Positions 21,641 to 31,561 of a stretch of 40,301 nucleotides of DNA are shown here, one piece after another. Origin of the DNA: Candolleomyces eurysporus (Eukaryota > Basidiomycota > Agaricomycetes > Agaricales > Psathyrellaceae). Under the pieces are notes generated by a model, which was given only the letters and a program-made list of their open reading frames with translations, was not told where the DNA came from and made no database searches. Where the stretch lies: NCBI GenBank assembly GCA_027579435.1, contig JANBPK010000984.1, forward strand, positions 1 to 40,301, read 5' to 3'. The stretch's first letter is position 1. Each line of letters begins with the position of its first letter. The translations under genes and the position numbers were made by a program.

Positions 21641-22789
21641 TGAACGAGGTGGTCGTGTTGCGCAAGCCGTGTGTCTGTATATAGCTTTTCAAGGCTGTTA
21701 AGCCAAGCCAAGTAGAGAGGGCCCATGGAAAACCGATTACTAATAGCGGCCCGCCAGCAACGGGGCTGAATAAAGTGGACTCCACGCATTACTCGCTGCT
21801 CGGGATATTTCACGAATCACCTCTAGTCGATTGCAGACACGGGCAACACTAAATTATGAAGGCTACAAATGTCTCTGGGCTAGGATATTGGACCTGGCGT
21901 CTCTTACTCGTTTAGGGCATCCCGTCCTCGACTATCCCTTCTCCCGGGCGCGGGTTGATTTCTCGCTTTCCCGAATGATACCCANCCCCGTTCTACCGAA
22001 TACCGACAAACTCCTCCGAGTCTGGAATACGTGGTGATTGTGATGCTCTGGTATAGCAACATGGATGTCAACTGGGATGAATGAAGACAACTGACCCGTA
22101 GGCAAAATCATCTTGTTGGTTTTCATTCGAGAAGATGACCAGAATTCCATCAGCTGGACCCCTTTAAAGCTTGCATCGACACACGTTCGCCCAGGTGGGG
22201 AGAGGAGAGAAAGATCTATCGAATTCAAGCTTCTGTGGCCATATAAAAGGCCAAGGCTTTATCTGATCTCAGCGACGACAGTTTGGGCAGTATTATTCAA
22301 CATTGCTGTCTACTTGGAGCTAAATTTTTAATCCAACTTGCTTCGCTTTCGACCTTGATTTTTCAGTTCAACATGACCTGAAACTCGATGACAACGGTCT
22401 CAGTAACTACAACCCAATGAATTTGTGGTGCTTGAGCTTTTGATCTCTTTAACAGCATATGTACTAGCGACCGATTTAAGCCTTGATTAGATCGAAAAAT
22501 CTGATACATGAGGCATGATACCCGGGCCGCGCACCGCACGAGCTCCATATCTTGGGAGTTGATGTAGGCTATCCATTGGAATTCTGACATTGACGGCGTG
22601 CTCATACAGAGCAACCCTATGAGGAGCGCTCAGCTACTCCGCCTGTTCTAGTCCCGCAGTTCTCCCGCAGCAGGTGCAGCCAGTGCTGAGATCATCTTTC
22701 CCTCCTTGTCTGCGGTCAGCGATCGAAGACCTTGAAGCGCCTGTGTTTGAAGATGAATTGTGGGCACCATGTTTGCGCATCGGGTTGGG
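21641..22789. other. Gene-poor stretch
   Basis: No intact gene recognised on either strand. It includes a TATA-like CCATATAAAAGG at about 22240 and an N at 21985. A short minus-strand frame around 22363–22590 could be a leftover first exon of a DUF6533 gene. Confidence 0.35.
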
Positions 22790-22795
22790 TATATA
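22790..22795 (+). promoter_or_regulatory. TATA box of the DUF6533 gene
   Basis: GGTATATAGAC lies about 80 bp upstream of the ATG at 22874. Confidence 0.4.
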
Positions 22796-22873
22796 GACAC
22801 CTCTGCTGTTAACAATACTTCATCAACATCTGGCACGTTCTCAGTTCTCTTGTCCCTTTCGGGTCCGAAAGTC

Positions 22874-24583
22874 ATGAGCGCTGCCCAACTTGAGCAAGAT
22901 CTTTGGAAAGCGCTTATAGATGGGTACCAAGCGTCGCAGACCGTTGTGGTTAGTTTTCCCTACCCTCAGCTTTCGAGTCTCAAAACTCAGAGCTAACTCT
23001 CTAGTACCTGGTACGTTGAATACAACCTGCGCGGCGGGAGGCGCTATCAGTCCATAGCTGAAGATTTGTGACAATAGGCTGTTGCCAGCTGCGCTGTCGT
23101 AGTAGGTGATCATGATCTTGGATCGAGTATACTGAAAGCACCTTGTCAGGTCGCCGACTACTTGCACACTTTTCCTGACGAAGTGAATTGAACTGCTGCT
23201 TGGTATGATCCACTGAAATGCTTAACACACAGTTCACACTGCTAGGTTCGATTGATATGGCCAACTGATCTCAGCGTTCCAAAAGGGTTATTCCTGGTAG
23301 TACGTTATCATGCGATGGTCAATTGCGCCTTGACTTTATTCTGTGCGTCCCTTCTCCCACCAAGGATCTGCATATTGCTGCCTCATAGGGCTGACCGTGC
23401 TTTGAAGATGGAATTCCTGTCGACATCTCTCCAAGTGACTGCAAGCAGAGATTCTTCAGCGCAATCGGTAAGCCAACTCAAAAACATTTTGTGCAATGGA
23501 CTGACCTGGCGCTCACCAGTCTCAACGACGGTACTCATAGTTCTTTCTGAGGGTGGGTGAACACAATTCAAGCTCATCATTCAGCTTTCATGTCCCAATT
23601 GTCTGGCACTTGACTAACGAATTCTACTTCTTTGAATCCAGCTACACTCTTCATACGCTTGTACGGTTTTGGCGGAAGAGACAAGCGAATGCTGGCGTTT
23701 CTGACCACCGTATTTATTGTCAGTCATTCTACTGATCTCCCGGGCTCTCAATGACTCCCTCATATCATCATGTTGCAGGTGACCAATGGCGGAGCTTGCG
23801 TATTAGTGAGCAAATTCTACGAGACCGTGGAATGTAAGTGTCTCTTACCGGGCTTAAATTGATGGCTGCCAAGCTAAACAAGTTTTTTCATAGTCGTCGA
23901 CCCCCTAGTTCCTACCCTCTGTATGCCAGCCGCTGCGAATCAGAAGCTGTTTGGAGGAGTATTTATCTTCTTCCTGGCCAGTATCATTGGTGAGCTTCAT
24001 CGTTTTAGAACGTCTACCTCGCGATCACACGAGGACGTGAGAGTGATGGTTGATACGCCTGCTCAGTTGCGATGCTTGGAATGTTGTACATTATATACCG
24101 CGAGTACAAGACTCATCGAAGTTCCTTGCTGGCAGCTTTCTATTGGGATGGGGCCACGTATTTTGCGTGCTTGTCAGGCAAGTTTGAGATCTTCTTATTC
24201 TCCGGTTAGCGACACCCCTCTCATTAGAAGTGCTTGTTGGCAGCTCTAGCCTTCGCGAATCTGGTCATTAACTATGCAGCAGAGGTACGGTTTTGTCTTC
24301 AAGGTGTCTCGCAGCTAATATACCTTGCTTTAGCCTAGTTACAGGTTCATCCTTTCTCAGTAAGTTTTCACACTCATCACTCGCTCACCAATCATATTGT
24401 TCATCTGTTTCCAGACCCGAGGCCAACCTTCACGCCGTGCTCGCAACCCGAATGATGCTTCACCTTCGGTCCACTGCAGAGCGCGAGCAGTGCCGCGGTT
24501 TAGCCAGCAGAAACTCCCATGATGAGACATGGGGTGCAGGCAGTACGACGATGAATGCTTCGTCCATTTCTGGTCCTATTTAG
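22874..24583 (+). CDS. DUF6533 multi-spanning membrane protein, 14 exons
   Basis: Hand-built exons: 22874–22948, 23005–23010, 23078–23098, 23150–23182, 23246–23342, 23408–23467, 23520–23552, 23642–23718, 23779–23833, 23894–23989, 24067–24177, 24244–24284, 24334–24359 and 24415–24583. They sum to 900 nt, 299 residues, in frame. The DUF6533 signature is clear near residues 27–70: YLAVASCAVVADYLHTFPDE, then LIWPTDLSVPKGLFLVVRYH. Next come ISPSDCKQRFFSAI, a helix VLIVLSEATLFIRLYGFGGR and hydrophobic segments at VFIFFLASIIG and YFACLSALAFANLVINYA, and a cytosolic-type end with LHAVLATRMMLHLRS. These are basidiomycete plasma-membrane-like proteins of unknown function, with six to seven predicted spans. 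Two oddities are a 6-nt second exon (its omission also keeps frame) and a GC–AG intron at 24178–24243 (GCAAGT donor). Flanking relics show a local family cluster. Confidence 0.8.
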
Positions 24584-25211
24584 GCAGGGGAGGTTAGAAA
24601 AAGTCTGAACCAGCTCTCAGCTTTACCATTTGCTCGCTCCTTGTAGCTACATACATCTGACGATGCAAACGTCGCTATGCTTTAGAACCAGTGTTAACGC
24701 TCTCAGAGAATGACAATCGTATTCAACGCTTCTCTTTCTAACGCTAAACAAAATTTAACAATCGACTTTGTTTCAATAGTGATACTGTGAGAAAGCCAAC
24801 CACAGTTTGATTCCGCTCCATTTCCGTCCTTCCGTTTTCCGTCTTCCCGTTTTCCATCATCAAACTAGTAACACGTCGAGGCTCTCGCGGGCGCTGGAAT
24901 CGACGATCGCAGTCTGGAAAGCCGTTGCGATCTCAACTTTCAAGCCTGCCTGCGTAATACAGGCGAGTCGGTCTCCAAATCAAAATAGCAAAACATCAAA
25001 GCTCTCGCGGGCGCTGGAATTAACCACCGCAGCATGAGAAACCGACTATGTTGAGATCCCAACTATCGGGCCCGCCAGGCGCGTTGGGCTTCAAGTTTCA
25101 AAGCGTGAGATTCTCTGATATCACTCAAGGCTATTCCTTTTGAAACAAAATAGCCTCCTTCGATGTTGAAGCCACCCATGCGAAGTCAGCCAACGGATTC
25201 CAACAGCATTT
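24584..25211. repeat. Gene-free stretch with a diverged direct repeat
   Basis: A segment of about 54 bp at 24859–24912 recurs at 24979–25032. Both contain the identical core GCTCTCGCGGGCGCTGGAAT. Just before it, 24815–24857 is a low-complexity CCGTTTTCC-type tract. No gene is recognised. Confidence 0.55.
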
Positions 25212-25466
25212 TTAGCATCCACACACTGGCATAGACACGTGAAATTTGCCGCCAGAGTCGGTATGCCCCAACTTGAACCTGGTTCCCACAAGTTCAAGTT
25301 CTGCAATAGACCGCAGATGAACGAACACCCCGGTAGCAAAATTGGGATGGAGGGACTCCAGTCTAGATCTTCGTGAGCAGTTGAATGGGGCGCATAGCAA
25401 GATCAAGACATACCGTAACAGGATGAACTGGTAGTCCGGCTGCCGCAGGGACTCGACTTCACCCAT
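25212..25466 (-). pseudogene. Second C-terminal relic of a DUF6533-type gene
   Basis: Two exon remnants, spliced by GTATGT…ATCTAG at about 25413–25363, read DYQFILLR then LESLHPNFATGVFVHLRSIA. They match PSYRFILSQ and ANLHAVLATRMMLHLRSTAE of the intact gene. An upstream branch-point-like GTACTAACC and the acceptor CTAG at about 25467 show that earlier exons once existed, but 25.5–25.9 kb now holds only repeats. Truncated and presumably dead. Confidence 0.5.
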
Positions 25467-25533
25467 CTAGCTTGGTTAGTACTAGCTTTGTAGTGCAGTA
25501 GTTGTATGGCGGTCAAATGTAACATTTATTATA

Positions 25534-25740
25534 ATGCACCACAAACTATTATCGGTACACCACATTTCACGAAATCGAGTCCAGTTGAAGGGTTTAAGTG
25601 AATTTAGTGTACACTACCGTCCCAGGTTGCGAAATGCACCACAAACTTTTGGGAAGTACACCACAAACTTTTCTTATGTACACAAACTTTTTCCAAGTGC
25701 ACCACAAACTTTTCTCGAGCGCACCACAAACTTTTTCGTT
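25534..25740 (+). repeat. Degenerate tandem array, unit about 20 bp (CACCACAAACTTTT)
   Basis: Five closely packed units at 25634–25738 each carry CACCACAAACTTTT or a one- to three-base variant, spaced 19–22 bp. Two more diverged units lie at 25535 and 25556. The variable bases fall between the cores. No open frame explains it. Confidence 0.7.
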
Positions 25741-25927
25741 AGCGTGCATCTGCAAACACTCCAAGGTCGGTCAGCTCAGCTCGTTTCAAACACGGCTTCT
25801 TGAATCGCTAATTCGTACTCATGTATAATCAGCTTCGTATTGGCTTTGGACATAATTGCTACCTGTACCAATACTAATGAACTATCATTTTTGTAAGCCA
25901 ATATGTAACGATGGCGATTATTCCGTC

Positions 25928-26515
25928 TTATCGGTAATGCACAGGGGATCCATACAGTCTGTTAGAAGAGATATGTCNAGACANGNCNCATTNGGANCNC
26001 CGTAAAGCCGTCTGTNCCCGTGAAGGCGANGTCCCCTTCAATAGGCACCACGTCCGGCGTCTGGATGATCTGCTGTTCCCTGAAGCTGCTGATAACGTCC
26101 GGTCGGTTATAAAACTGCTCTTCCACGACATTGTTGACGATCCTGCCTGCGTCGACAGACGACTCTGCATAACCGCTATCCGTCGTCAAGTAGACACAGG
26201 TGTCCGAGGCGAGTAACGTGTGTTGAGTCTCTGCATGAATGGTGGCAATTGAAGGGTTGAGACGCAGGGGTTCCGTGCCAGCCACAGCGAGGGCGCACCT
26301 TTATACTTGAGGGCCTCCTGTATCATCAGGTCCACCTCGGAATTTAGTNCCCCCTCCAGTGAAACGCCGGTTCCTCGCTGGTACTTGGCGCCGTTGAAAC
26401 GGCAAGTCCGTATGGGCGGACGAAGAAGCTGCATCCATAGTTGCAGATCTAGCTTGGTGTGTTTACTTGCCACCAAATTGCGTAGGTTTTGTCCAGAATT
26501 TAGGTATTCAGTTCG
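25928..26515 (-). other. Unidentified coding-like segment, N-rich
   Basis: Minus-strand frames give non-repetitive, protein-like sequence. One reads LDLQLWMQLLRPPIRTCRFN then KYQRGTGVSLEG. A second frame gives SIATIHAETQHTLLASDTC and then VDAGRIVNNVVEEQFYNRPD. They are joined only through Ns and a frame change near 26290. I do not recognise the family. At least ten Ns between 25978 and 26349 mark poor sequence, probably a contig edge, so neither start nor stop can be set. It could be a truncated gene or a pseudogene. Confidence 0.35.
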
Positions 26516-26779
26516 AGGATGAGTATAAAGCGTGTGTCATGAGCTCTCCGCGCCGTTGACGCGTTTGAGGGAGAGTTGAAGGGGAGACGCGAAACCGGCT
26601 TGAGATTTTAGCTGGGGGTTGTTGAGAATCCTTCGGTGTCCAAAAAGGCACCGCGGTGCCACACTGACATGCCTCTGCCAGCCTGGCTCACGCACACCTT
26701 CTCCTTTCCAGCTTACAGTAGTGATACACAATTAAATTAACGCTATCTCAATAATGGTTTTGTATATTTTCTTTATCCA

Positions 26780-27321
26780 CTATTCAAATACCCATCCATC
26801 TGAACGAAGCGTTTGAGTGGCCGTTTGTGCCGAGGCTGTGGGTATGAGCACATAGTCTGTGTTCCTGTGATTGAAATTACGTCCTGAATTCACGCTAATA
26901 TCACGAATAGAGTTACCATGTAGAAAGGGCAAAGACTGGCACTTTCGCCTCTTTAAGAGGCGCAGTGAACGACGCCATGATTCCTGTCAAATCTGAAATC
27001 GGGCGGGAGGTCGTAAGCCTCGGCTAAAACTTCGGTCTTCGACCTCAGCGTATTTGCCTACCATGTTCCATAGGCCCCCTGATCTTAATGCATGTCCAGG
27101 TCGCATGTTCTCTGCACTTTTCCAGGACCCCGTCGTATACCTCACCCACAACCGAAATTTCGTCGTCCGACCTGGTTATCGACAAGAACCCACTCTTGCC
27201 AGTTGCCAGGTCCTCCAAAAGACTAGAGGGAATCCCGCCGCTTGCCTCAAATTGAACCACNAAAAAACGGGTTCGGCAAGACTAGGAGATACAACGCAGC
27301 GCTCTGCGATGGTGGAGGCAT
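26780..27321 (-). CDS. Small ACT-domain protein (CASTOR/GATS-like ACT fold)
   Basis: Three exons: 27321–27062, 26983–26917 and 26864–26780, giving 136 residues when the N at 27261 (next to a six-T run on this strand) is dropped. Recognisable features in order are a hydrophobic N-terminus (ALYLLVLPNPFFVVQF), FLSITRSDDEISVVGE, WTCIKIRGPMEHG, IMASFTAPLKEAKVPVFALS and TWNTDYVLIP. This is the ACT-type regulatory fold found in stand-alone fungal proteins and in the metazoan arginine sensor CASTOR1. ACT domains usually bind amino acids or similar small ligands; the ligand here is unknown. Both introns interrupt conserved ACT segments, and all joins are in frame, which makes the model strong. The gene ends 0.26 kb before the unidentified N-rich segment. 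Confidence 0.85.
26941..26966. other. Perfect short palindrome inside ACT exon 2
   Basis: CGCCTCTTTAAGAGGCG is a 17-nt near-palindrome. It lies within coding sequence for APLKEA, so it is probably incidental. Confidence 0.3.
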
Positions 27322-27472
27322 TCAAGAAACCAGTGTCGACTCACCCCTTGATCTGATCGATATACTGACATTCAGGCAGGAAGGCACCCCATCTGGTACA
27401 TATTAGGATACTGTCACTATACACCAGCTAGAATATTTCTCCGGGACCCTAAGAATGATAGGACTCCTGGTA

Positions 27473-29307
27473 TTAGCCTTGTTGGCCATCGTCCTGTGGT
27501 CCCCACTGTTGGTTCCATGGCTGTTGGGGGTAGCCCGCTGCTTGAGCATCCGGGCTGCCAGCACCATGCGAGTTCGGCATGCTATATTGGCCTCCGAAAG
27601 CCGGATTTTGACCCATGTTAAACCCGAAAGGAGCAAACCGAGGATTTATGTGAGGCTGGACAAATGGCATAGCCGGCGTCTGCTGGCCTTGGAAGAAGGC
27701 ATTCTGGCCACCAAATTGTGGATGCACCATGCCTGGCATTTGATTCGGAGGGTACCCCCAACCAGGCCCAGCAGCAGAGCCTGTCGTTCCCATGCCATTG
27801 AAGTCTTGTTGATAGTAGCCTTGACCCATCATCTGCATCTGCGGAGGCGCGAGAGGATCGTAGGCCTCCGAAAAGTGTTCCGAGAATTCATTTTGGTGAG
27901 GGACTGTGGTTTGAGGTGAGGCTCCTCGTCTGTTGTCGAGTCCACCACCACGACCTCTCCCGCGGGTATGTTGACCGAAGCGGCCACGTCCCCGTCCCCT
28001 CTGTCGGCCATCCTGACGTGCTGGTGGTCCAACCGGACGAAACACCGATGACGCTGCTGTATCATCTGCAGCCGTGGTAGCATATGGATCGTCATACGGG
28101 ATAGGCGCTGGCCTCGAGGGCCCTGGTGCACCGAAGTCAAGATCGTAAGGACCGTGCTCATCGTATGCGTTCCGACTGAGAAACGCATCGTCCACTAGTT
28201 CCTGATCCCTCATATGGGATGGATTGGGAGTAGGGTCTCGAATGACTGACCGAGAACGAGAGTCGCCTCTCCTGCAAAACTCATTCAGAGCTGGAGCTGA
28301 ACATGACACGAAAATGACGTACTTTCGTTTCATTCGACTTTTGTATGCTGCTTCCGCCTCATCATCGGAGAACTCGAGCTCGTCGTCGGCAGGTTCTTCG
28401 TCGAAGACGTTACTTGCGTCACTACCTTTAAAGGCCTTGATTTGGTCGACAAAGACAAATTTGCTCTTCGAAGGGACCATGAAAACCTCTTTCGACACTT
28501 TCACCCGTTCTGGGTCAAGTGGATATTTGCTGTTGAACTTGACTTGGTACAGAGGTTGATTTGTGGGGCCAAACGTTTCGTAAATCTAGCTGAAACTATC
28601 TCAATGGGAGAAACATGAGGAGAAGAACAATCACGCACGTAGCCCATGACAGTTCTGTCGTCGAACACCAACAGAGTATCGGAATCCAAGGCTTGCTGTG
28701 AGCCCCGAGCCATATTGTGCGAAGGTAGCCCTCTCACGATGACGACTTGGCCGATAATGCCCATGATTTCCCCAACCTTTTCGAGATTTTCATCGGGCGC
28801 TACTTTGTCGATGTCCGGGACTGTGATGTCTGCTTCCACGATCTCATGCTTGGTGTGGAGGTGCGGTCCCGCGCCTGCACTTGGGCCAGCATCCTCATCC
28901 TCATCATCGTCAACGTCGACATCCACCGATGGAGTAGTCTTTTTGTTTTTGGACTCTTCTTCTGAATCGGAATCCGACTCAGAGTCTGAGCTCGAAGGTT
29001 CTGAGCTAGTGACATGAGCAACCCTGGCTTTGACAAAAATTGCAGCCAAAACATAGACTTACGCAGACTTGGGGTTTGGGGGGTCCGAGTCATCCGCACC
29101 GTCCACCACTAGTTTCGCTGCGACCTCGTCTTCGCTGTCCTCACTGTTATCTTCGCTGTCGGAGCTAGAGATATCTTCACTATCACTGCTAGAGTCTTCG
29201 TCCTTCGCCTCGACTACTGGCGTTCTTGGCCTTTCAGGAAGGCCCACCAGCTCCTGGATGAGCAAAAGATCCTGTGGTATGGAGACCGGCACCTTGAATT
29301 CGCTCAT
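27473..29307 (-). CDS. NAF1: H/ACA snoRNP assembly factor NAF1
   Basis: NAF1 binds the dyskerin/Cbf5 core during nuclear H/ACA RNP biogenesis and is later replaced by Gar1. Four exons, 29307–29063, 29023–28639, 28585–28323 and 28271–27473, give 563 residues in frame. The Gar1/Naf1 core lies near residues 135–245: GEIMGIIGQVVIVRGLP, DTLLVFDDRTVMGY, then after a splice YETFGPTNQPLYQVKFN and the SKEVFMVPSKSKFVFVDQIK segment that ends the beta-barrel. It is preceded by long Ser/Asp/Glu stretches and followed by an acidic linker, a Gly/Arg-rich RNA-binding-type patch (GRGRGRFGQHTRGRGRGGG) and a Gln/Pro/Gly-rich tail, all typical of fungal NAF1. It is divergent from the EF-Ts gene with 137 bp between the starts. 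Confidence 0.92.
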
Positions 29308-29444
29308 GGTCGTTGCAGAAAAAAGGTATAGACAAAAATAGAACGGGGCTGTTGACCGGTTTTTTTTCTCGCGTTTGATTGCCGATGCGGGAGACGCGGG
29401 CTGCAAACTCGTCTGCAAAATTCCTGCCAGCGCGCTACCACAAA
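29308..29444. promoter_or_regulatory. Shared divergent promoter, NAF1 / mitochondrial EF-Ts
   Basis: Only 137 bp separate the two start codons. The stretch has an eight-T run and no clear TATA box, as is common for divergent housekeeping pairs. Confidence 0.5.
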
Positions 29445-29711
29445 ATGCTACGAAACCTCCGGACAGCAACCTCCCCTGCATTCAGATGCCTCTACTCAAC
29501 GGCAGCAGAGAAACCCTCGCTAAAGCTCGTCGCTGAGCTCAGGAAGCGTACCGAGGTCTCCATCGTCAAAGCCCGGGAAGCACTCAGTGCATCTGGCAAC
29601 GATGTCGACGCCGCCCTGGACTGGTTGCAGAAGGATCTCGTAGCAAGCGGCGCCAAAAAGGCTGCCAAGGTCGGCGGAAGAGCCACCAACGAGGGCCTCA
29701 TCAGCACCTCN
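29445..29711 (+). CDS. TSF1: Mitochondrial elongation factor Ts, N-terminal part only
   Basis: EF-Ts is the GDP/GTP exchange factor of mitochondrial EF-Tu. The frame begins with an Arg/Ser/Thr-rich presequence (MLRNLRTATSPAFRCLYS). It continues with the UBA-like TS-N domain (LKLVAELRKRTEVSIVKARE, DVDAALDWLQKDL) and the start of the linker (ASGAKKAAKVGGRATNEGLI). This is about 89 residues of a protein normally near 300. At the N at 29711 the sequence turns abruptly into the antisense of the kinase gene's 3' end; no EF-Ts dimerisation domain follows. Either the assembly is chimeric here or the gene is truly broken. Continuing past the N gives only a non-homologous tail. Confidence 0.8.
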
Positions 29712-31266
29712 GTCCTCTCCAACTCGCCAAGAACATTCTCGGACAAGAGGGACGAGACGGAGCGACGCTTGGTGCGGGCGGGGGTTCGAATCTTTGACGG
29801 TGGCGCCTTTGACCCAGACGAATTGGACCAGGACACGGGACGGATTCGTAAAGACTTTGACTCGGATATGTCCTCTTCAGGGACAGTCTCAGGTTGCCGC
29901 GTTAATCGGGATGATAATGACTCTATGTCGGATAGGGATGTCCTGCGGATGGTTGCGTTGCTTGTGTTTTGGTGAATGGAGAGATTTCCTTTGGTGGCTG
30001 CGTTGTCGGTGCTATCGAATGGATCTGATATGGATTGGTCCGGGGTGGTAGGCGCTGAAGAGCCAATATCTTGGTCCTTCGAGAAAGATGGTTCGTGATC
30101 CTGTGCCGATTCCTCTGATAATTCAGGGTTATCGCTGTTGTTGGGTTGATTATCCGGAGTTGACGAACGGGGAACTTGGAGGAGTTGGGAATCAGCGTAG
30201 ATAGGGGATTCTGGTTCGTAAGTAAGCTCTTTAACGGTAAACCAGGAATGCGCCAGTATTTGGGGAATTGTGTATCGCTTCGTTACATCCTTTTGGAGGA
30301 TATTTTGAAGAAGGTCCCGAGACTCTGTTCTCGAGAGTGAGATGGGGAACTCGCTAGCATCAGTTGAACACACCTAAGGAAAGCCAGGAAGGGTCTTCGA
30401 AGCCATCATTGATGACCTTCTGTCGCATAACTTCTTCATCGTCATCATCAAAGGGTAAGGTGCCTGTCAGGAGGCAGTAGAGAATGATACCCAGGGACCA
30501 CACGTCGACCTCTGCCACATGTGTCAGATTAGGATAAATTATCCGGAGACAAGGCGCGACTCACCAGGGCCTTGGTACTTTCTTCCCTGGAGCATCTCAG
30601 GAGCTGCATACCCAGTGGTGCCACAGAAGGTTTCCATGTAGCTGCCCCGTTCGTATTCTCGAGTGAAGCCAAAGTCGCCGAGTTTGACGCGACATCGCTC
30701 GTCCAAGAGGACGTTTTCGAGCTTGAGGTCGCGGTGGACGATCCCGCTATCGTGCAGATATGCCACAGCGAGACAGAGTTGGCCGAATATGATTTTGCAC
30801 TCGTCCTCTGGCAAGCGCTCCTTCTCGACGAGATAGTCGAACAGCTCGCCACCGGAGCACAACTCTGTGACAATCCAGATGGCGGACTCTGTAGCGATGA
30901 CCTCGTACATCTGGGTGACANTGGGGATGGTGAAGCTGTCGGTGGTGGTGGATTTCTCGTGTAAGGGAAGCAGACATGGCCTTTGGGATCTGCTTGATGG
31001 CTACACGAGTCGAGGTGAGACGGTGAGTGCCCAGTCGCACCTTGCCATAGGCACCTGTTGGGAGCACGGTGAGACGTTGGGGGGATATATGGTGGTTGAA
31101 CGGGGACATTACCCTCGCCGATGACCTTTCCCAAGGTGTAATTGCCCACCACGCGTAGCTTGGAGGACGAGAGCTCCTTCCCTAGTTCATTATAGGCGTT
31201 AGCGAGCTGGGCCTTGCGGTTCTGATTGACTGAATCGGAGTGCTTGTGGCCGTGAGCTGAAGGCAT
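29701..31266 (-). CDS. CAMK-like serine/threonine protein kinase, 3' end uncertain
   Basis: Exons are 31266–31113, 31054–30565, 30511–30374 and 30324–29701. Dropping the N at 30921 keeps the frame through HHPHVTQMYEV. Kinase motifs are complete: glycine loop VIGEGAYGKV, catalytic Lys in VAIKQI, HRDLKLENVLLD, DFGF, the activation-segment end CGTTGYAAPEM, then EVDVWSLGIILYCLLTGTLP and DVTKRYTIPQILAHSWF. These fit the CAMK/AMPK-related group (Kin4/SNF1-like). A long Ser/Pro-rich disordered tail follows. An apparent frameshift near 30370 is explained by a 49-nt intron (GTGTGT…AACAG) that gives PSWLSLESRDLL. The tail runs into antisense EF-Ts at 29711; without that N a TGA follows within three codons (467 residues), which may be an artefact. 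The substrate is unknown. Confidence 0.82.
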
Positions 31267-31561
31267 GAAAACATAAACGAAAGGAGGGTAGTTGGGTTTA
31301 AAGACAAGAAATAAGCAGAACCTGGAGACGAAGAGGACGTCCAAGCCCGTCGACGACAGACGCAAAACAATCACACGTGCCATCACAGCCACCAGATCGC
31401 TGTCTATCCCCGTTTGGCCCCTGCTCTCATCTTCAAAGTTCAGGCACCCTGACTCCGGTCTATCGACAAACCGCTATGGATTGTCACTCGACCCCGATCC
31501 TTGTCACCGCTTGTTGCTTTGCTTATAAAATGCGGGGAGGGAATGGGGCCTCTCACCTCTC
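31267..31561. promoter_or_regulatory. Divergent promoter, kinase / NRPS-like reductase
   Basis: The 295 bp between the two start codons includes TATAAAA at 31524–31530 on the plus strand, only 32 bp before the reductase ATG. That implies a very short leader or that this is not the functional TATA box. An upstream ATG at 31530 opens a 20-codon out-of-frame ORF overlapping the start. Confidence 0.45.

Noticed and set aside
25634..25738. CRISPR-like array
   Set aside because: Units are ~20 bp with 5- to 8-bp gaps and degenerate cores in a eukaryotic genome; this is not repeat–spacer structure.
29711..29975. EF-Ts continuing through 29975
   Set aside because: Past the N the translation has no EF-Ts similarity and is the antisense of kinase coding sequence.
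30324..30376. Apparent frameshift in the kinase after PSWLSL
   Set aside because: A 49-nt intron (GTGTGT to AACAG) joins the exons in frame and gives the expected WLSLESRDLL sequence.
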